From contig NZ_CP119967.1 in the NCBI RefSeq assembly GCF_029543085.1, positions 1,948,501 through 2,012,500 on the forward strand: a stretch of 64,000 bases of DNA, written 5' to 3'. This DNA is from Pseudomonas sp. A34-9. GTDB taxonomy: Bacteria; Pseudomonadota; Gammaproteobacteria; Pseudomonadales; Pseudomonadaceae. Shown piece after piece: positions 8,641-20,076 of this stretch. Position 1 is the first letter of the stretch, and each line of letters begins with the position of its first letter. The notes beneath the pieces are model-generated. The model had not been told where the DNA came from and did not search any database. It saw only the letters and a list, made by a program, of their open reading frames with translations. A program made the translations under genes and the position numbers.

Positions 8641-9864
8641 ATGGCTATCGAGATCAAAGCCCCCACTTTCCCGGAATCGGTTGCCGATGGCACCGTTGCC
8701 ACCTGGCACAAACAGCCGGGCGACGCTGTCAAGCGCGACGACCTGATCGTCGACATCGAAACCGACAAAGTCGTACTGGAAGTTCTGGCTACCGCTGATG
8801 GCGTGCTGGGCGCAATCGTCAAGAACGAAGGCGACACCGTTCTGTCCGACGAAGTCCTGGGCTCCATCGAAGCGGGCGGCGCTACTGCCGCTGCTCCAGC
8901 CGCCGCTGCTGCTCCGGCTGCTGCAGCCGCCGCTCCGGCTGCCGCTGAAGGCGAAGATGATCCTGTTGCTGCACCGGCTGCGCGCAAGCTGGCTGAAGAA
9001 AACGGCATCAACATCGCTTCCGTTGCCGGCACCGGCAAAGGCGGTCGTGTGACCAAGGAAGACGTGGTGGCTGCCGTTGCTGCCAAGAAAGCCGCTCCGG
9101 CTGCCGCGCCTGCCAAGGCTGCTGCTCCTTCGGCTGCCGCTCCTGTGTTCGCCGCTGGCGACCGCATCGAGAAGCGCGTACCGATGACCCGCGTTCGTGC
9201 CACCGTGGCCAAGCGTCTGGTTGAAGCACAGTCGAACATGGCGATGCTGACCACTTTCAACGAAGTCGACATGACTGAAGTCATGGCTCTGCGTTCGAAG
9301 TACAAGGACCTGTTCGAGAAGTCCCATAACGGCGTACGCCTGGGCTTCATGTCGTTCTTCGTGAAAGCCGCTACCGAAGCGCTGAAACGCTTCCCGGCTG
9401 TCAACGCGTCGATCGACGGCGGCGACATCGTTTACCACGGCTACGCGGACATCGGCGTTGCCGTTTCCAGCGACCGTGGCCTGGTTGTTCCGGTTCTGCG
9501 TAACGCCGAGCTGATGAGCCTGGCTGAAATCGAAGGCGGCATCGCCACTTTCGGCAAGAAAGCCCGTGACGGCAAATTGTCGATGGACGAGATGACCGGT
9601 GGTACCTTCACCATCACCAACGGTGGTACCTTCGGTTCGATGATGTCGACCCCGATCGTCAACCCGCCGCAGGCAGCGATTCTGGGCATGCACAACATCA
9701 TCCAGCGTCCTATGGCCATCAACGGTCAGGTCGTTATCCGTCCGATGATGTACCTGGCACTGTCCTACGATCACCGTCTGATCGATGGCAAAGAAGCTGT
9801 GACCTTCCTGGTGACCATCAAGAACCTGCTGGAAGATCCGGCGCGTCTGTTGCTGGATATTTGA
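8641..9864 (+). CDS. sucB: Dihydrolipoamide succinyltransferase (E2) of 2-oxoglutarate dehydrogenase
   Basis: Core of the 2-oxoglutarate dehydrogenase complex; accepts succinyl on a lipoyl-lysine and passes it to CoA. The 407 residues show an N-terminal lipoyl domain ([11 protein letters not shown], Lys near 43), an Ala/Pro-rich hinge at about 80-105, the peripheral subunit-binding domain ([12 protein letters not shown]), a second Ala-rich hinge at about 150-172, and the acyltransferase domain ending in [13 protein letters not shown] with the catalytic His. AAGGA precedes the ATG. The low-complexity hinges account for the many Ala codons. Confidence 0.98.
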   Translation: MAIEIKAPTFPESVADGTVATWHKQPGDAVKRDDLIVDIETDKVVLEVLATADGVLGAIVKNEGDTVLSDEVLGSIEAGGATAAAPAAAAAPAAAAAAPAAAEGEDDPVAAPAARKLAEENGINIASVAGTGKGGRVTKEDVVAAVAAKKAAPAAAPAKAAAPSAAAPVFAAGDRIEKRVPMTRVRATVAKRLVEAQSNMAMLTTFNEVDMTEVMALRSKYKDLFEKSHNGVRLGFMSFFVKAATEALKRFPAVNASIDGGDIVYHGYADIGVAVSSDRGLVVPVLRNAELMSLAEIEGGIATFGKKARDGKLSMDEMTGGTFTITNGGTFGSMMSTPIVNPPQAAILGMHNIIQRPMAINGQVVIRPMMYLALSYDHRLIDGKEAVTFLVTIKNLLEDPARLLLDI

Positions 9865-9868
9865 TAGA

Positions 9869-9944
9869 AGCAGCTGCAAGTCTCAAGCTGCAAGCTGCGA
9901 GTAACCGCAGTTTGGCTTGAGGCTTGCGGCTTCACGCTTGCTGC
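9869..9944. repeat. Imperfect palindrome of the AGCTGCAAGC type
   Basis: CAGCTGCAAG, TCAAGCTGCAAGC and the opposing GGCTTGCGGC / GCTTGCTGC segments fill the sucB-lpdG gap. A related element lies at 13,695-13,765. In a transcript it would fold into a GC-rich structure between two operon genes, possibly affecting mRNA stability. It ends just before the lpdG ribosome site AGAGGA. Confidence 0.5.
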
Positions 9945-9962
9945 AAAAAAGAGGATTTTTGA

Positions 9963-11399
<1,437 letters not shown>

Positions 11400-11482
11400 C
11401 AGACAATAAGAAACCACGGCGGTAACGGCCCGTCGTGAGCCTTGCGAGCAAGTCTCACCGCGGAATGTCCGCTGGACGCAGT

Positions 11483-11505
11483 CTTGCGTAGCTCAGCTAC
11501 GCAAG
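11483..11505. repeat. Perfect 23-bp palindrome between lpdG and sucC
   Basis: CTTGCGTAGCT and AGCTACGCAAG are exact reverse complements around a single C. With only one unpaired base it cannot form a normal RNA hairpin loop without opening several pairs. It sits 77 bp before the sucC start, in a 182-bp gap otherwise without a gene. It could be a protein-binding site or a repeat remnant. Confidence 0.5.
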
Positions 11506-11581
11506 CAGCAGTCACAGGTGGCGCGGCACTCAAACGAGCGCAGCGCCGAATGCGCAGTACCTAACGAAGACGGTAAAAAGC

Positions 11582-12748
11582 ATGAATCTTCACGAGTATC
11601 AGGGTAAGCAGCTGTTCGCTGAATACGGCCTGCCAGTTTCCACTGGTTACGCAGTAGACACCCCGGAAGCAGCAGCAGAAGCTTGCGACAAAATCGGCGG
11701 CAGTGAGTGGGTTGTCAAAGCCCAGGTCCACGCCGGTGGTCGCGGTAAAGCGGGCGGCGTCAAGCTGGTTCGCAGCAAAGAAGACGCCAAAGCCTTCGCA
11801 CAGCAGTGGCTGGGCAAGCGTCTGGTGACTTACCAGACTGACGCCAATGGCCAGCCAGTCACCAAGATCCTGGTTGAATCGTGCACTGATATCGCTAAAG
11901 AGCTGTACCTGGGCGCTGTCGTTGACCGTTCGAGCCGTCGCATCGTGTTCATGGCTTCCACCGAAGGTGGCGTGGACATCGAGAAAATCGCTCACGACAC
12001 TCCAGAAAAAATTCTCAAAGCCACTATCGATCCACTGGTTGGCGCTCAGCCATTCCAGGGTCGCGAGCTGGCATTCCAGCTGGGTCTGGAAGGCAAGCAG
12101 GTTGCTCAGTTCGCCAAGATCTTCGTAGGTCTGGCCAAACTGTTCAAGGATCACGACCTGGCTCTGCTGGAAGTGAACCCGCTGGTGATCAAGGCTGACG
12201 GCGATCTGCACTGCCTGGACGCCAAGATCAACATCGACGCCAACGCAATGTACCGTCAGCCTAAGCTGAAGACTTTCCACGATCCGTCGCAAGACGATCC
12301 GCGCGAAGCGCACGCTGCCAAGTTCGAACTGAACTACGTAGCTCTGGAAGGCAACATCGGCTGCATGGTCAACGGTGCTGGCCTGGCCATGGGTACCATG
12401 GACATCGTCAACCTGCATGGCGGCAAGCCAGCCAACTTCCTCGACGTAGGTGGTGGCGCTACCAAAGAACGCGTAACTGAAGCGTTCAAGATCATCCTGT
12501 CCGACACCAACGTCGCTGCAGTACTGGTCAACATCTTCGGCGGCATCGTTCGCTGCGACATGATTGCCGAAGGCATCATCGGCGCTGTGAAAGAAGTCGG
12601 CGTGAAAATCCCGGTTGTTGTTCGCCTTGAAGGCAACAACGCTGAGCTGGGCGCTAAAGTACTGGCAGAAAGCGGTTTGAACATCATCGCTGCTACCAGC
12701 CTGACCGACGCTGCTCAACAAGTTGTCAAAGCTGCGGAGGGCAAATAA
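11582..12748 (+). CDS. sucC: Succinyl-CoA synthetase (ADP-forming) beta subunit
   Basis: With SucD converts succinyl-CoA to succinate, making ATP or GTP. The 388-residue protein starts with [12 protein letters not shown], the usual ATP-grasp N-terminus. It shows [17 protein letters not shown] in the nucleotide site, LLEVNPLV in the metal region and [10 protein letters not shown] in the C-terminal CoA-ligase fold. The stop TAA overlaps the ATG of sucD by one base. Upstream is a 182-bp gap, so an internal promoter is possible, but the pathway order argues for co-transcription with sdh-sucAB-lpdG. Confidence 0.98.
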   Translation: MNLHEYQGKQLFAEYGLPVSTGYAVDTPEAAAEACDKIGGSEWVVKAQVHAGGRGKAGGVKLVRSKEDAKAFAQQWLGKRLVTYQTDANGQPVTKILVESCTDIAKELYLGAVVDRSSRRIVFMASTEGGVDIEKIAHDTPEKILKATIDPLVGAQPFQGRELAFQLGLEGKQVAQFAKIFVGLAKLFKDHDLALLEVNPLVIKADGDLHCLDAKINIDANAMYRQPKLKTFHDPSQDDPREAHAAKFELNYVALEGNIGCMVNGAGLAMGTMDIVNLHGGKPANFLDVGGGATKERVTEAFKIILSDTNVAAVLVNIFGGIVRCDMIAEGIIGAVKEVGVKIPVVVRLEGNNAELGAKVLAESGLNIIAATSLTDAAQQVVKAAEGK

Positions 12749-13629
12749 TGAGCGTCCTGATCAATAAAGACACCAAAGTTATCTGCCAGGGTATTACCGG
12801 TTCGCAAGGTAGTTTCCACACCCAGCAAGCCATCGAATACGGCACCAAGATGGTTGGCGGCGTAACTCCTGGCAAAGGCGGCACCGAGCACCTGGGTCTG
12901 CCAGTGTTCAACACCGTCAAAGACGCAGTAGCGGCCACTGGCGCTACCGCCAGCGTGATCTACGTTCCGGCTCCTTTCTGCAAAGATTCGATCCTGGAAG
13001 CGGCATTCGGCGGCATCAAGCTGATCGTCTGCATCACCGAAGGCATTCCTACCCTGGACATGCTGGACGCTAAAGTTAAGTGCGACGAGCTGGGCGTAGT
13101 CCTGATCGGCCCTAACTGCCCAGGCGTGATCACCCCAGGCGAATGCAAGATCGGCATCATGCCAGGTCACATTCACTTGCCAGGCAAGGTCGGTATCGTT
13201 TCGCGTTCCGGCACCCTGACCTACGAAGCTGTTAAGCAAACTACTGACGCCGGTTTCGGTCAGTCGACTTGCGTCGGCATCGGTGGTGACCCGATCCCGG
13301 GTTCGAACTTCATCGACATCCTGAAGCTGTTCCAGGAAGACCCGAAGACCGAAGCGATCGTGATGATCGGCGAGATCGGCGGTTCGGCTGAAGAAGAAGC
13401 GGCTGCCTACATCAAGGCACACGTGACCAAGCCGGTTGTTTCCTACATCGCTGGTGTGACTGCTCCTCCGGGCAAGCGCATGGGCCATGCTGGCGCAATC
13501 ATCTCTGGCGGCAAAGGCACTGCAGACGAGAAATTCGCTGCGCTGCAAGACGCGGGCGTGAAAACCGTGCGTTCGCTGGCAGACATCGGCAAGGCCCTGG
13601 CCGAGCTGACCGGTTGGGCTGTCAAGTAA
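12748..13629 (+). CDS. sucD: Succinyl-CoA synthetase alpha subunit
   Basis: Carries the phosphohistidine intermediate and binds CoA. The 293 residues contain the CoA-binding Rossmann motif [12 protein letters not shown] near 17, [12 protein letters not shown] in the middle and [14 protein letters not shown] with the phosphorylated His near 247. It starts by a TAATG overlap with sucC after a GGAGG site. It is the last gene of the TCA block and is followed by a strong terminator. Confidence 0.98.
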   Translation: MSVLINKDTKVICQGITGSQGSFHTQQAIEYGTKMVGGVTPGKGGTEHLGLPVFNTVKDAVAATGATASVIYVPAPFCKDSILEAAFGGIKLIVCITEGIPTLDMLDAKVKCDELGVVLIGPNCPGVITPGECKIGIMPGHIHLPGKVGIVSRSGTLTYEAVKQTTDAGFGQSTCVGIGGDPIPGSNFIDILKLFQEDPKTEAIVMIGEIGGSAEEEAAAYIKAHVTKPVVSYIAGVTAPPGKRMGHAGAIISGGKGTADEKFAALQDAGVKTVRSLADIGKALAELTGWAVK

Positions 13630-13657
13630 GCCTCGCGCTTAGCTGACGCTTTACCAA

Positions 13658-13685
13658 ACAAAGGCCACCTTCGGGTGGCCTTTGT
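13658..13685 (+). terminator. Terminator of the sdh-suc gene block
   Basis: ACAAAGGCCACC and GGTGGCCTTTGT form a perfect 12-bp stem with a TTCG tetraloop, 29 bp after the sucD stop. The stem carries its own T-rich 3' side. Confidence 0.9.
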
Positions 13686-13694
13686 CGTTCAAGA

Positions 13695-13765
13695 GCAGCT
13701 GCAAGCCGCAAGTTTCAGGCGACAAGCTTTTTTCTTGCAGCTTGAAACTTTCAGCTTGCAGCTGC
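13695..13765. repeat. AGCTGCAAGC-type palindromic repeat
   Basis: GCAGCTGCAAGC (13,695-13,706) and GCTTGCAGCTGC (13,754-13,765) are exact reverse complements flanking partly complementary AAGTTTCAGG / CTTGAAACTTT segments. It is the same family as the element at 9,869-9,944. The remaining 226 bp up to the next gene (13,766-13,991) hold no gene. They must contain its promoter, but no clear -35/-10 pair was found. Confidence 0.55.
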
Positions 13766-13991
13766 TTTTCATACATAAACGCGACACAGAAACGTCGCGT
13801 ATCGGATAGTTCGCCCTCTAACAGTGCGTTTGCAGGCCAAATTCGTTAGGCTAGCAGCCATTTTTGCGTCTGCCGCCCACAAGGCATGCAACGCGCTTTA
13901 AGGGTCAGTCCCATACGGATCGACAGCATTTCCCTAATTACACAGGGCAATCCCCCTCTAAATTCCGATTCAGTAGTGTGGTATTACCTTA

Positions 13992-15305
13992 ATGAAAGTT
14001 TTGAAAGGTCAGGACATCCTGGCACTTGGCTTTATGACATTTGCCCTGTTCGTTGGGGCTGGCAACATCATCTTCCCGCCTATCGTTGGCTTGCAGGCCG
14101 GACCTCACGTCTGGATGGCCGCGCTGGGCTTCCTGATCACTGCGGTGGGTCTGCCGGTGATCACCGTCGTTGCACTGGCCAAGGTCGGTGGGGCGATGGA
14201 TGCGCTGAGCAGCCCGATCGGCAAGATCGCCGGCGGCATACTGGCGGCTGCCTGCTACCTTGCGGTCGGTCCGTTGTTCGCCACCCCGCGTACCGCGACC
14301 GTGTCGTTTGAAGTGGGCCTGGCACCGTTGACCGGCGAAAGCCCGTTGGCACTGTTCCTCTACAGCTCGGTGTACTTCCTGCTGGTGTTCTTCATCTCGC
14401 TCTACCCTGGGCGTTTGCTGGACACCGTCGGCCGTTTCCTCGCGCCGCTGAAGATCATCGCGCTGGCTGTGCTCGGCATCGCCGCATTCGCCTTGCCGGC
14501 AGGTGACATCGGCCACGGCACGCCGGAATACGTGGCGGCACCGTTCTCCCAGGGCTTCATCAATGGTTACCTGACCATGGATACCCTCGGGGCGCTGGTG
14601 TTCGGTATCGTTATCGTCAACGCGATCCGCTCCCGTGGTGTCGAATCGCCGGCGCTGATCACCCGTTACGCGATCATCGCTGGCCTGATTGCCGGTGTCG
14701 GCCTGGCGCTGGTGTATGTCAGCCTGTTCCGCCTGGGTTCCGGCAGCCACGAAGTAGCTGCGGGCGCGACCAATGGCGCGGCGGTATTGCATGCTTATGT
14801 GCAACACACCTTCGGTTCGCTGGGCAGCGGTTTCCTCGCGGTGTTGATCTCGCTGGCGTGTCTGGTGACGGCGGTCGGTCTGACGTGTGCGTGTGCCGAA
14901 TACTTCAGCCGGGTGCTGCCACTGTCCTACAAGACCCTGGTGATCATTCTGGCGGCGTTCTCCCTGCTTGTGTCCAACCTGGGCCTGACCAAGCTGATTG
15001 CCTTCTCGATTCCGGTGCTGACCGCGATCTATCCGCCGTGCATCGTGTTGGTGGCACTAAGCTTCTGCAAAGACTTCTGGCATGAGCACGGCCGTATCCT
15101 CGGTCCGGTGATGTTGGTGTCGTTCATCTTCGGCACCATCGACGCGCTGAAAGGCGCCGGTCTGGCCGGCTGGATGCCATCGCAGTTGTCCAACCTGCCG
15201 CTGAGCGAGCAGGGTCTGGCGTGGCTGGTGCCGTGCGTGATGACGCTGGTGGTTGCGGTTGTTTGTGATCGCATGCTCGGCAAGCGTAGCGAAGCGGTTG
15301 CCTGA
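13992..15305 (+). CDS. brnQ: Branched-chain amino acid carrier (LIVCS family, BrnQ/BraB type)
   Basis: Predicted cation-coupled importer of leucine, isoleucine and valine in the inner membrane. The 437 residues form about 12 hydrophobic helices. The N-terminal [14 protein letters not shown] and the following helix with VGLPVITV are hallmark LIVCS segments. The Pseudomonas carrier of this type located after sucCD is called BraB in P. aeruginosa, as I recall. The ATG at 13,992 lacks a clear Shine-Dalgarno sequence. The gene stands alone between two terminators, so it is probably monocistronic. Confidence 0.92.
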   Translation: MKVLKGQDILALGFMTFALFVGAGNIIFPPIVGLQAGPHVWMAALGFLITAVGLPVITVVALAKVGGAMDALSSPIGKIAGGILAAACYLAVGPLFATPRTATVSFEVGLAPLTGESPLALFLYSSVYFLLVFFISLYPGRLLDTVGRFLAPLKIIALAVLGIAAFALPAGDIGHGTPEYVAAPFSQGFINGYLTMDTLGALVFGIVIVNAIRSRGVESPALITRYAIIAGLIAGVGLALVYVSLFRLGSGSHEVAAGATNGAAVLHAYVQHTFGSLGSGFLAVLISLACLVTAVGLTCACAEYFSRVLPLSYKTLVIILAAFSLLVSNLGLTKLIAFSIPVLTAIYPPCIVLVALSFCKDFWHEHGRILGPVMLVSFIFGTIDALKGAGLAGWMPSQLSNLPLSEQGLAWLVPCVMTLVVAVVCDRMLGKRSEAVA

Positions 15306-15348
15306 CGTTGCCTGACTCGCCAAAAGCGGGTCTTCAACGCTTAAACAG

Positions 15349-15384
15349 AAATGCCCCGTATCAATCGATACGGGGCATTTTTTA
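15349..15384 (+). terminator. Terminator after brnQ
   Basis: AAATGCCCCGTATC and GATACGGGGCATTT pair perfectly over 14 bp with an AATC loop and are followed by TTTTTT. Confidence 0.92.
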
Positions 15385-15484
15385 TGCGCGTCAGGCAGTG
15401 TCTTTTTCCCTGACCTGACGTCGAAGGGTTGCCGAAATCTTAATGTGGGTTTCCGATTTACCGCTGCTCATCACAAGGAATTGC

Positions 15485-16222
15485 ATGTCGTTCATCCAAG
15501 CCAACCTGATCCACCTGCTCGCCGCCGTCTGGTTTGTCATCTGCTGGGGCGGATACACCCGTTATGCCGGCTGGAAGGCCCGCGACACCGCGTGCCTGGC
15601 CAGCGTCCTGCATCTGTACCGCGAAGACTGGATGCGCCGCATGTTGCTGCGTGACAACCGCATCGCCGACGCCAGTGTGATCGGTAATCTTGAGCGCAAC
15701 GCCTCGTTCTTCGCCTCCAGCACACTGATTATTCTCGCCGGCATTCTCACCGTACTTGGCGCGTCAGAGCGCGCGGTGTCACTGCTGGCGGATATTCCGA
15801 TGGTGCAACAGGCGTCGCAGGGCATGTCGGAAATCAAGTTGCTGTGTCTGGCGATGGTGTTTGTTTACGCGTTTTTCACCTTCAGTTGGTGCATGCGCCA
15901 GTACAACTTTGCCGCCGTACTGGTGGGATCGGCGCCAATGATCGGTGAGCGGCAAGTTTCCGAGCAGGAGCGTAAAGCCTTCGCGTTGCGGGCGGCGCGG
16001 GTGATTTCGATGGCGGCCAACCAATTCAACTTCGGGCTGCGCTCTTACTACTTCGGCATGAGCATGCTGGCGTGGTTCGTCAGCCCGTGGCTGTTCATGC
16101 TGATGAGTGCCGGTGTGGTCGTGGTCTTGTATCGCCGCGAGTTTCATTCCGACGTTCTCGATGTAATGGTCTATACCCCTACAGAGGCGCCCATCCCCGA
16201 GGCGAACAAAGAGGTCGTTTGA
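15485..16222 (+). CDS. DUF599-family inner-membrane protein
   Basis: Function unknown. The 245-residue protein has hydrophobic segments near 8-25, 76-100, 120-145 and 195-222, and charged regions including HLYREDWMRRM and LRDNRIADASVIGNLERNAS, typical of DUF599. ATG 15,485 (MSFIQANLIHLL) is preferred over the 14-codon longer form because AAGGAA lies 6 bases upstream. It overlaps the next gene by TGATG, so the two membrane proteins are probably co-translated. Role unassigned. Confidence 0.8.
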   Translation: MSFIQANLIHLLAAVWFVICWGGYTRYAGWKARDTACLASVLHLYREDWMRRMLLRDNRIADASVIGNLERNASFFASSTLIILAGILTVLGASERAVSLLADIPMVQQASQGMSEIKLLCLAMVFVYAFFTFSWCMRQYNFAAVLVGSAPMIGERQVSEQERKAFALRAARVISMAANQFNFGLRSYYFGMSMLAWFVSPWLFMLMSAGVVVVLYRREFHSDVLDVMVYTPTEAPIPEANKEVV

Positions 16223-16623
16223 TGAGTATTCCGTTCTGGTGTGTGTTTATCAGTGCGCTGTTGATTTACATCGCGCGTATGCCGGTGGGCAAGGCGATGA
16301 AAGAGCAGGGCGGTTACAACAACCACCTGCCGCGCCAGCAGCAGGCGCAGCTGACCGGTTACGGCGCACGGGCGCTGGCGGCGCATCAGAACAGCATCGA
16401 AGCGTTCATCCTGTTCGCCGTGGGTGTGCTGATGGCGTACACCACGCAAACACAAGGATGGTTGATCGACGCCTTGGCGATCATCTTTGTGATCGCGCGA
16501 ATTCTCTACCTGTGGTTCTACCTGGCTGATATTCCGAAACTGCGCAGTCTGGTCTGGCTGGTCGGCTTAGTGTGTTCTCTGCTGCTGATGATTAGTCCGA
16601 CTTTTAGAACGGTCTTGCTCTAA
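16222..16623 (+). CDS. MAPEG-family membrane protein
   Basis: The 133-residue protein has four predicted membrane helices. It carries GYGARALAAHQNSIEAFILFA, the central helix pattern of the bacterial MAPEG family (membrane-associated proteins in eicosanoid and glutathione metabolism). The substrate is unknown. It begins within the stop of the DUF599 gene (TGATG) and is followed by a terminator serving both this gene and the convergent lipoprotein gene. Confidence 0.82.
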   Translation: MSIPFWCVFISALLIYIARMPVGKAMKEQGGYNNHLPRQQQAQLTGYGARALAAHQNSIEAFILFAVGVLMAYTTQTQGWLIDALAIIFVIARILYLWFYLADIPKLRSLVWLVGLVCSLLLMISPTFRTVLL

Positions 16624-16651
16624 GTCGGTATGAGCGTTAAATCGCAGGCAA

Positions 16652-16680
16652 AAGAAAACCCGCACTTGGCGGGTTTTCTT
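16652..16680. terminator. Bidirectional terminator between convergent genes
   Basis: AAGAAAACCCGC and GCGGGTTTTCTT form a 12-bp stem with an ACTTG loop and A/T-rich flanks on both sides. It sits between the MAPEG gene (rightward) and the small lipoprotein gene (leftward). Confidence 0.88.
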
Positions 16681-16699
16681 TTTCTGCATCAAGTCGCAA

Positions 16700-16936
16700 T
16701 TATTGCTTCTTGGCAGCTTCTTCCTGAGCAGCTTGATTCGATTCAGCCTGAGCTTTGGCAGCTTCGGCGTTTTCTTTTGCTGCGTCGTTCACTTTATCCT
16801 GAGCTTTGTTCATGTCTTGCTGAGCTTGTTCAGCATGTTGGTTGGCATCTTGAGCTTTGTCCTCGGATTTTTTATCGCAGGCAGCGAGACCGAGGGAAGC
16901 GGTCAACATCAAGGCAATAGCAAAAGTCTTACGCAT
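16700..16936 (-). CDS. Small Ala/Glu/Gln-rich lipoprotein
   Basis: The 78-residue protein starts MRKTFAIALMLTASLGLAAC, a signal peptide with lipobox LAAC (lipid-modified Cys near 20). The mature part is a charged Ala/Gln/Glu/Lys-rich stretch with heptad-like spacing, suggesting a long coiled helix. Start ATG 16,936 has AAGGAG upstream. A longer frame to 17,068 would bury the signal peptide and is rejected. It is likely an envelope lipoprotein; its specific function is unknown. Confidence 0.85.
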   Translation of the reverse strand: MRKTFAIALMLTASLGLAACDKKSEDKAQDANQHAEQAQQDMNKAQDKVNDAAKENAEAAKAQAESNQAAQEEAAKKQ

Positions 16937-17094
16937 GGGGTGTTTCTCCTTATGGAAAATAACTACTGGCCTTAAGAACTCGGCGCTGAGGGTTAAGTTC
17001 CTCATTTCTTTCAGATATATAAGTTTGTTTTTCAGTGGAACTTTTGCGCCATTTCTTACTACTGGCAAAAGGCTCTAACGAGAGTAATTATCAA

Positions 17095-17571
17095 ATGGTC
17101 GAAAACCCCGTTTTTGAGCGTGCGACGCGATTTCTATCAGCATTGCGTCACTGTCAGGTACTCGGATTGCGCGTGCACAGTGCGTCCAGCGAAGGGCTTA
17201 CGGTGATCCTCCCGTACAGCACGAAAATTGTCGGTAATCCACAGACCGGCGTGATCCACGGCGGCGCGATTACTTCGTTGATGGATACCGCCTGCGGGAT
17301 GTCGACGCTGTGCGTTTTGCCGGAATTCGAGGTCTGCCCGACGCTCGACCTGCGCATCGACTACATGCATGCCGCCGAACCCAATAAAGATGTGTATGGC
17401 TTCGCTCAGTGCTACCGGGTGACCACCGACGTGATCTTCGCTCGCGGTTTCGCCTATCAGGACGATCCCGAGCAGCCGATCGCCCATGTGGTCGGTACGT
17501 TCATGCGCATGGGCAAGGGCCTCAAAGGCACCAAAGGCTTTGGCGGCGCAATCAAGGGAGAAGGGCAATGA
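17095..17571 (+). CDS. PaaI-type hotdog thioesterase
   Basis: The 158-residue protein has the hotdog-fold signature NPQTGVIHGGAITSLMDTACG at about 43-63, typical of PaaI/YbgC-like acyl-CoA thioesterases, with a conserved His-Gly-Gly. Start ATG 17,095 is chosen because upstream codons to 17,035 are not conserved-looking. The substrate is unknown. The following gene encodes a second hotdog protein and overlaps by ATGA, suggesting a heteromeric pair or paralogous duplication. Confidence 0.85.
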   Translation: MVENPVFERATRFLSALRHCQVLGLRVHSASSEGLTVILPYSTKIVGNPQTGVIHGGAITSLMDTACGMSTLCVLPEFEVCPTLDLRIDYMHAAEPNKDVYGFAQCYRVTTDVIFARGFAYQDDPEQPIAHVVGTFMRMGKGLKGTKGFGGAIKGEGQ

Positions 17572-18020
17572 GCGATGACCTCAAACAGCAATTGCTCAAG
17601 GCTCACGCGCAGGGCGATTACGCGCCGCTGTTGCAGTTGATTCCCTACGCCGGGCTGATCGGCATCGAATGCTCACGCGTCGGCGATGAATTGCTGTTCA
17701 AGCTTCCTGCGAACAAGGACAACATTGGTAACCCTTTATTGCCGGCGATTCACGGCGGGGTGATTGCCGGGTTCATGGAGCTGGCTGCCGCCCTGCATCT
17801 GTTGATTTTCACCGGTGCGCCCGGGGTGCCGAAGATTATCGACTTCTCCCTCGATTACCTGCGTGCCGGGCAGTTTCGCGATACTTGGGCCAAATGTCAG
17901 GTCTGCCGCCAGGGGCGTCGCGTCGCCAACGTCGCCATCACCGCTTGGCAAAGCACCGAAAGCGAACCGATTGCCACCGCGCGTGCGCACTTCAAAATCG
18001 ATGAGCCCTTGAAATCCTGA
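17568..18020 (+). CDS. Second PaaI-type hotdog thioesterase
   Basis: The 150-residue protein contains [20 protein letters not shown] at about 53-72, the same hotdog motif as its neighbour, followed by a [11 protein letters not shown] strand. A GGGAGAAGGGCA ribosome site lies inside the end of the preceding gene, with an ATGA overlap. The two proteins are only distantly alike outside the motif. Probable acyl-CoA thioesterase; substrate not predictable from sequence. Confidence 0.85.
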   Translation: MSDDLKQQLLKAHAQGDYAPLLQLIPYAGLIGIECSRVGDELLFKLPANKDNIGNPLLPAIHGGVIAGFMELAAALHLLIFTGAPGVPKIIDFSLDYLRAGQFRDTWAKCQVCRQGRRVANVAITAWQSTESEPIATARAHFKIDEPLKS

Positions 18021-18102
18021 ACAGCGCCCCAAACTCACAAGACAACCCGCCGCCGACCATTTCGGGTCGCGGCCACTGCCATCTGATTGGAGTTTGATGA
18101 CC

Positions 18103-20007
18103 ATGAGTGTGGAAACTCAAAAGGAAACCCTGGGCTTCCAGACCGAGGTAAAGCAGCTGCTGCACCTCATGATCCATTCGCTGTATTCCAACAAGGAAAT
18201 CTTCCTTCGCGAATTGATCTCGAACGCCTCTGACGCTGTCGACAAGCTACGCTTCGAAGCCCTGGCCAAGCCAGAATTGCTCGAAGGTGGCGCTGATTTG
18301 AAAATCCGTGTGAGCTTCGACAAGGACGCCAAGACCGTCACCCTCGAAGACAACGGTATCGGCATGAACCGTGACGATGTGATCACTCACCTGGGGACCA
18401 TCGCCAAATCGGGCACCGCCGATTTCATGAAGAATCTCTCGGGCGATCAGAAAAAAGATTCGCACCTGATCGGCCAGTTCGGTGTGGGCTTCTACTCTGC
18501 CTTCATCGTTGCCGACCAGGTTGACGTGTACAGCCGTCGCGCCGGCACTCCAGCCAGCGAAGGCGTGCACTGGTCGTCGAAAGGCGAGGGCGAGTTCGAA
18601 GTCGCCACCATCGAAAAACCTGAGCGCGGCACCCGTATCGTCCTGCACCTGAAAGCTGCTGAAGACGAGTTCGCCGATGGCTGGCGTCTGCGCAACATCA
18701 TCAAGAAGTACTCCGACCACATCGCTTTGCCGATCGAGCTGCCGAAAGAAGCAACCGCAGCCGAAGGCGAAGAGGCTCCTGCCGTTGAATGGGAAACCGT
18801 CAACCGCGCCAGCGCCCTGTGGACCCGTCCGCGCACTGAGGTGAAGGACGAGGAATACCAGGAGTTCTACAAGCACATTGCTCACGACTTTGAAAACCCG
18901 CTGGCCTGGAGCCACAACAAAGTCGAAGGCAAGCTCGAATACAGCTCGTTGCTGTACGTTCCGGCCCGTGCACCGTTCGACCTGTACCAGCGTGAAGCGC
19001 CGAAAGGCCTGAAGCTCTACGTACAACGCGTGTTCGTGATGGATCAGGCCGAGTCGTTCCTGCCGCTGTACCTGCGCTTCATCAAAGGCGTGGTCGATTC
19101 CAACGACCTGTCGCTGAACGTGTCGCGCGAAATTCTGCAGAAAGACCCGATCATCGATTCGATGAAGACCGCGCTGACCAAGCGCGTGCTCGATATGCTG
19201 GAAAAACTGGCGAAAAACGAGCCTGAGCAATACAAAGGCTTCTGGAAGAACTTCGGTCAGGTCATGAAAGAAGGCCCGGCAGAAGACTTCGCCAACAAAG
19301 AGAAAATTGCCGGTCTGCTGCGTTTCGCATCGACCAATGGCGACGACGGCGAGCAGATCGTCGGTCTGGCCGACTACCTGGCACGCGCCAAGGAAGGTCA
19401 GGACAAGATCTACTACCTCACCGGCGAAACCTACGCGCAGGTCAAGAACAGCCCGCACCTGGAAGTCTTCCGCAAGAAAGGCATCGAAGTGTTGCTGCTG
19501 ACCGATCGTATCGACGAGTGGCTGATGAGCTACCTGAGCGAATTCGACGGCAAGACTTTCGTTGACGTGGCACGTGGTGATCTCGATCTGGGCAACCTGG
19601 ACTCGGAAGAGGACAAGAAAGCCGCGGAAGAAGTCGCCAAGTCCAAAGAAGGTCTGGTTGAGCGCCTGAAAACCGCGCTGGGCGATTCCGTAGCTGAAGT
19701 GCGGGTTTCCCATCGTCTGACCGATTCGCCGGCCATTCTGGCCATCGGCGAGCAGGATCTGGGTCTGCAAATGCGTCAGATCCTCGAAGCCAGCGGGCAG
19801 AAAGTGCCAGATTCGAAGCCGATCTTCGAATTCAACCCGAGCCACCCGCTGATCGAGAAACTCGATGGCGAGCAGAGCGAAGAGCGTTTTGGCGACCTGT
19901 CGCACATCCTCTTCGATCAGGCAGCCTTGGCTGCCGGCGACAGCTTGAAGGATCCGGCGGCTTACGTACGCCGTCTGAACAAGCTGCTGGTTGAACTGTC
20001 GGTTTGA
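18103..20007 (+). CDS. htpG: Molecular chaperone HtpG (Hsp90)
   Basis: Cytoplasmic ATP-dependent chaperone. The 634-residue product has the GHKL ATPase motifs [20 protein letters not shown] and [11 protein letters not shown] in the N-domain, the middle-domain NVSREILQ segment and an acidic C-terminal dimerisation region. The start is taken as ATG 18,103 ([12 protein letters not shown]), the usual Pseudomonas N-terminus. ATG 18,097, two codons upstream, is closer to GGAG (18,089-18,092) and could also be used. No sigma-32 promoter was identified with confidence. It is followed by a terminator. Confidence 0.97.
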   Translation: MSVETQKETLGFQTEVKQLLHLMIHSLYSNKEIFLRELISNASDAVDKLRFEALAKPELLEGGADLKIRVSFDKDAKTVTLEDNGIGMNRDDVITHLGTIAKSGTADFMKNLSGDQKKDSHLIGQFGVGFYSAFIVADQVDVYSRRAGTPASEGVHWSSKGEGEFEVATIEKPERGTRIVLHLKAAEDEFADGWRLRNIIKKYSDHIALPIELPKEATAAEGEEAPAVEWETVNRASALWTRPRTEVKDEEYQEFYKHIAHDFENPLAWSHNKVEGKLEYSSLLYVPARAPFDLYQREAPKGLKLYVQRVFVMDQAESFLPLYLRFIKGVVDSNDLSLNVSREILQKDPIIDSMKTALTKRVLDMLEKLAKNEPEQYKGFWKNFGQVMKEGPAEDFANKEKIAGLLRFASTNGDDGEQIVGLADYLARAKEGQDKIYYLTGETYAQVKNSPHLEVFRKKGIEVLLLTDRIDEWLMSYLSEFDGKTFVDVARGDLDLGNLDSEEDKKAAEEVAKSKEGLVERLKTALGDSVAEVRVSHRLTDSPAILAIGEQDLGLQMRQILEASGQKVPDSKPIFEFNPSHPLIEKLDGEQSEERFGDLSHILFDQAALAAGDSLKDPAAYVRRLNKLLVELSV

Positions 20008-20019
20008 TCACGTTGTAGG

Positions 20020-20045
20020 AAAAACCCGCTTCGGCGGGTTTTTTC
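20020..20045 (+). terminator. Terminator of htpG
   Basis: AAAAACCCGC and GCGGGTTTTT pair around a TTCG loop and end in a T run, 13 bp after the htpG stop. Confidence 0.92.
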
Positions 20046-20076
20046 ATTCTGGTGTTTTACAAATCAGGAGTCAGAA

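Noticed and set aside
6235..9879. 1214-codon minus-strand frame across sucA and sucB
   Set aside because: Antisense shadow caused by codon bias of sucA/sucB; the composition is dominated by His, Val, Gln and Gly repeats with no domain.
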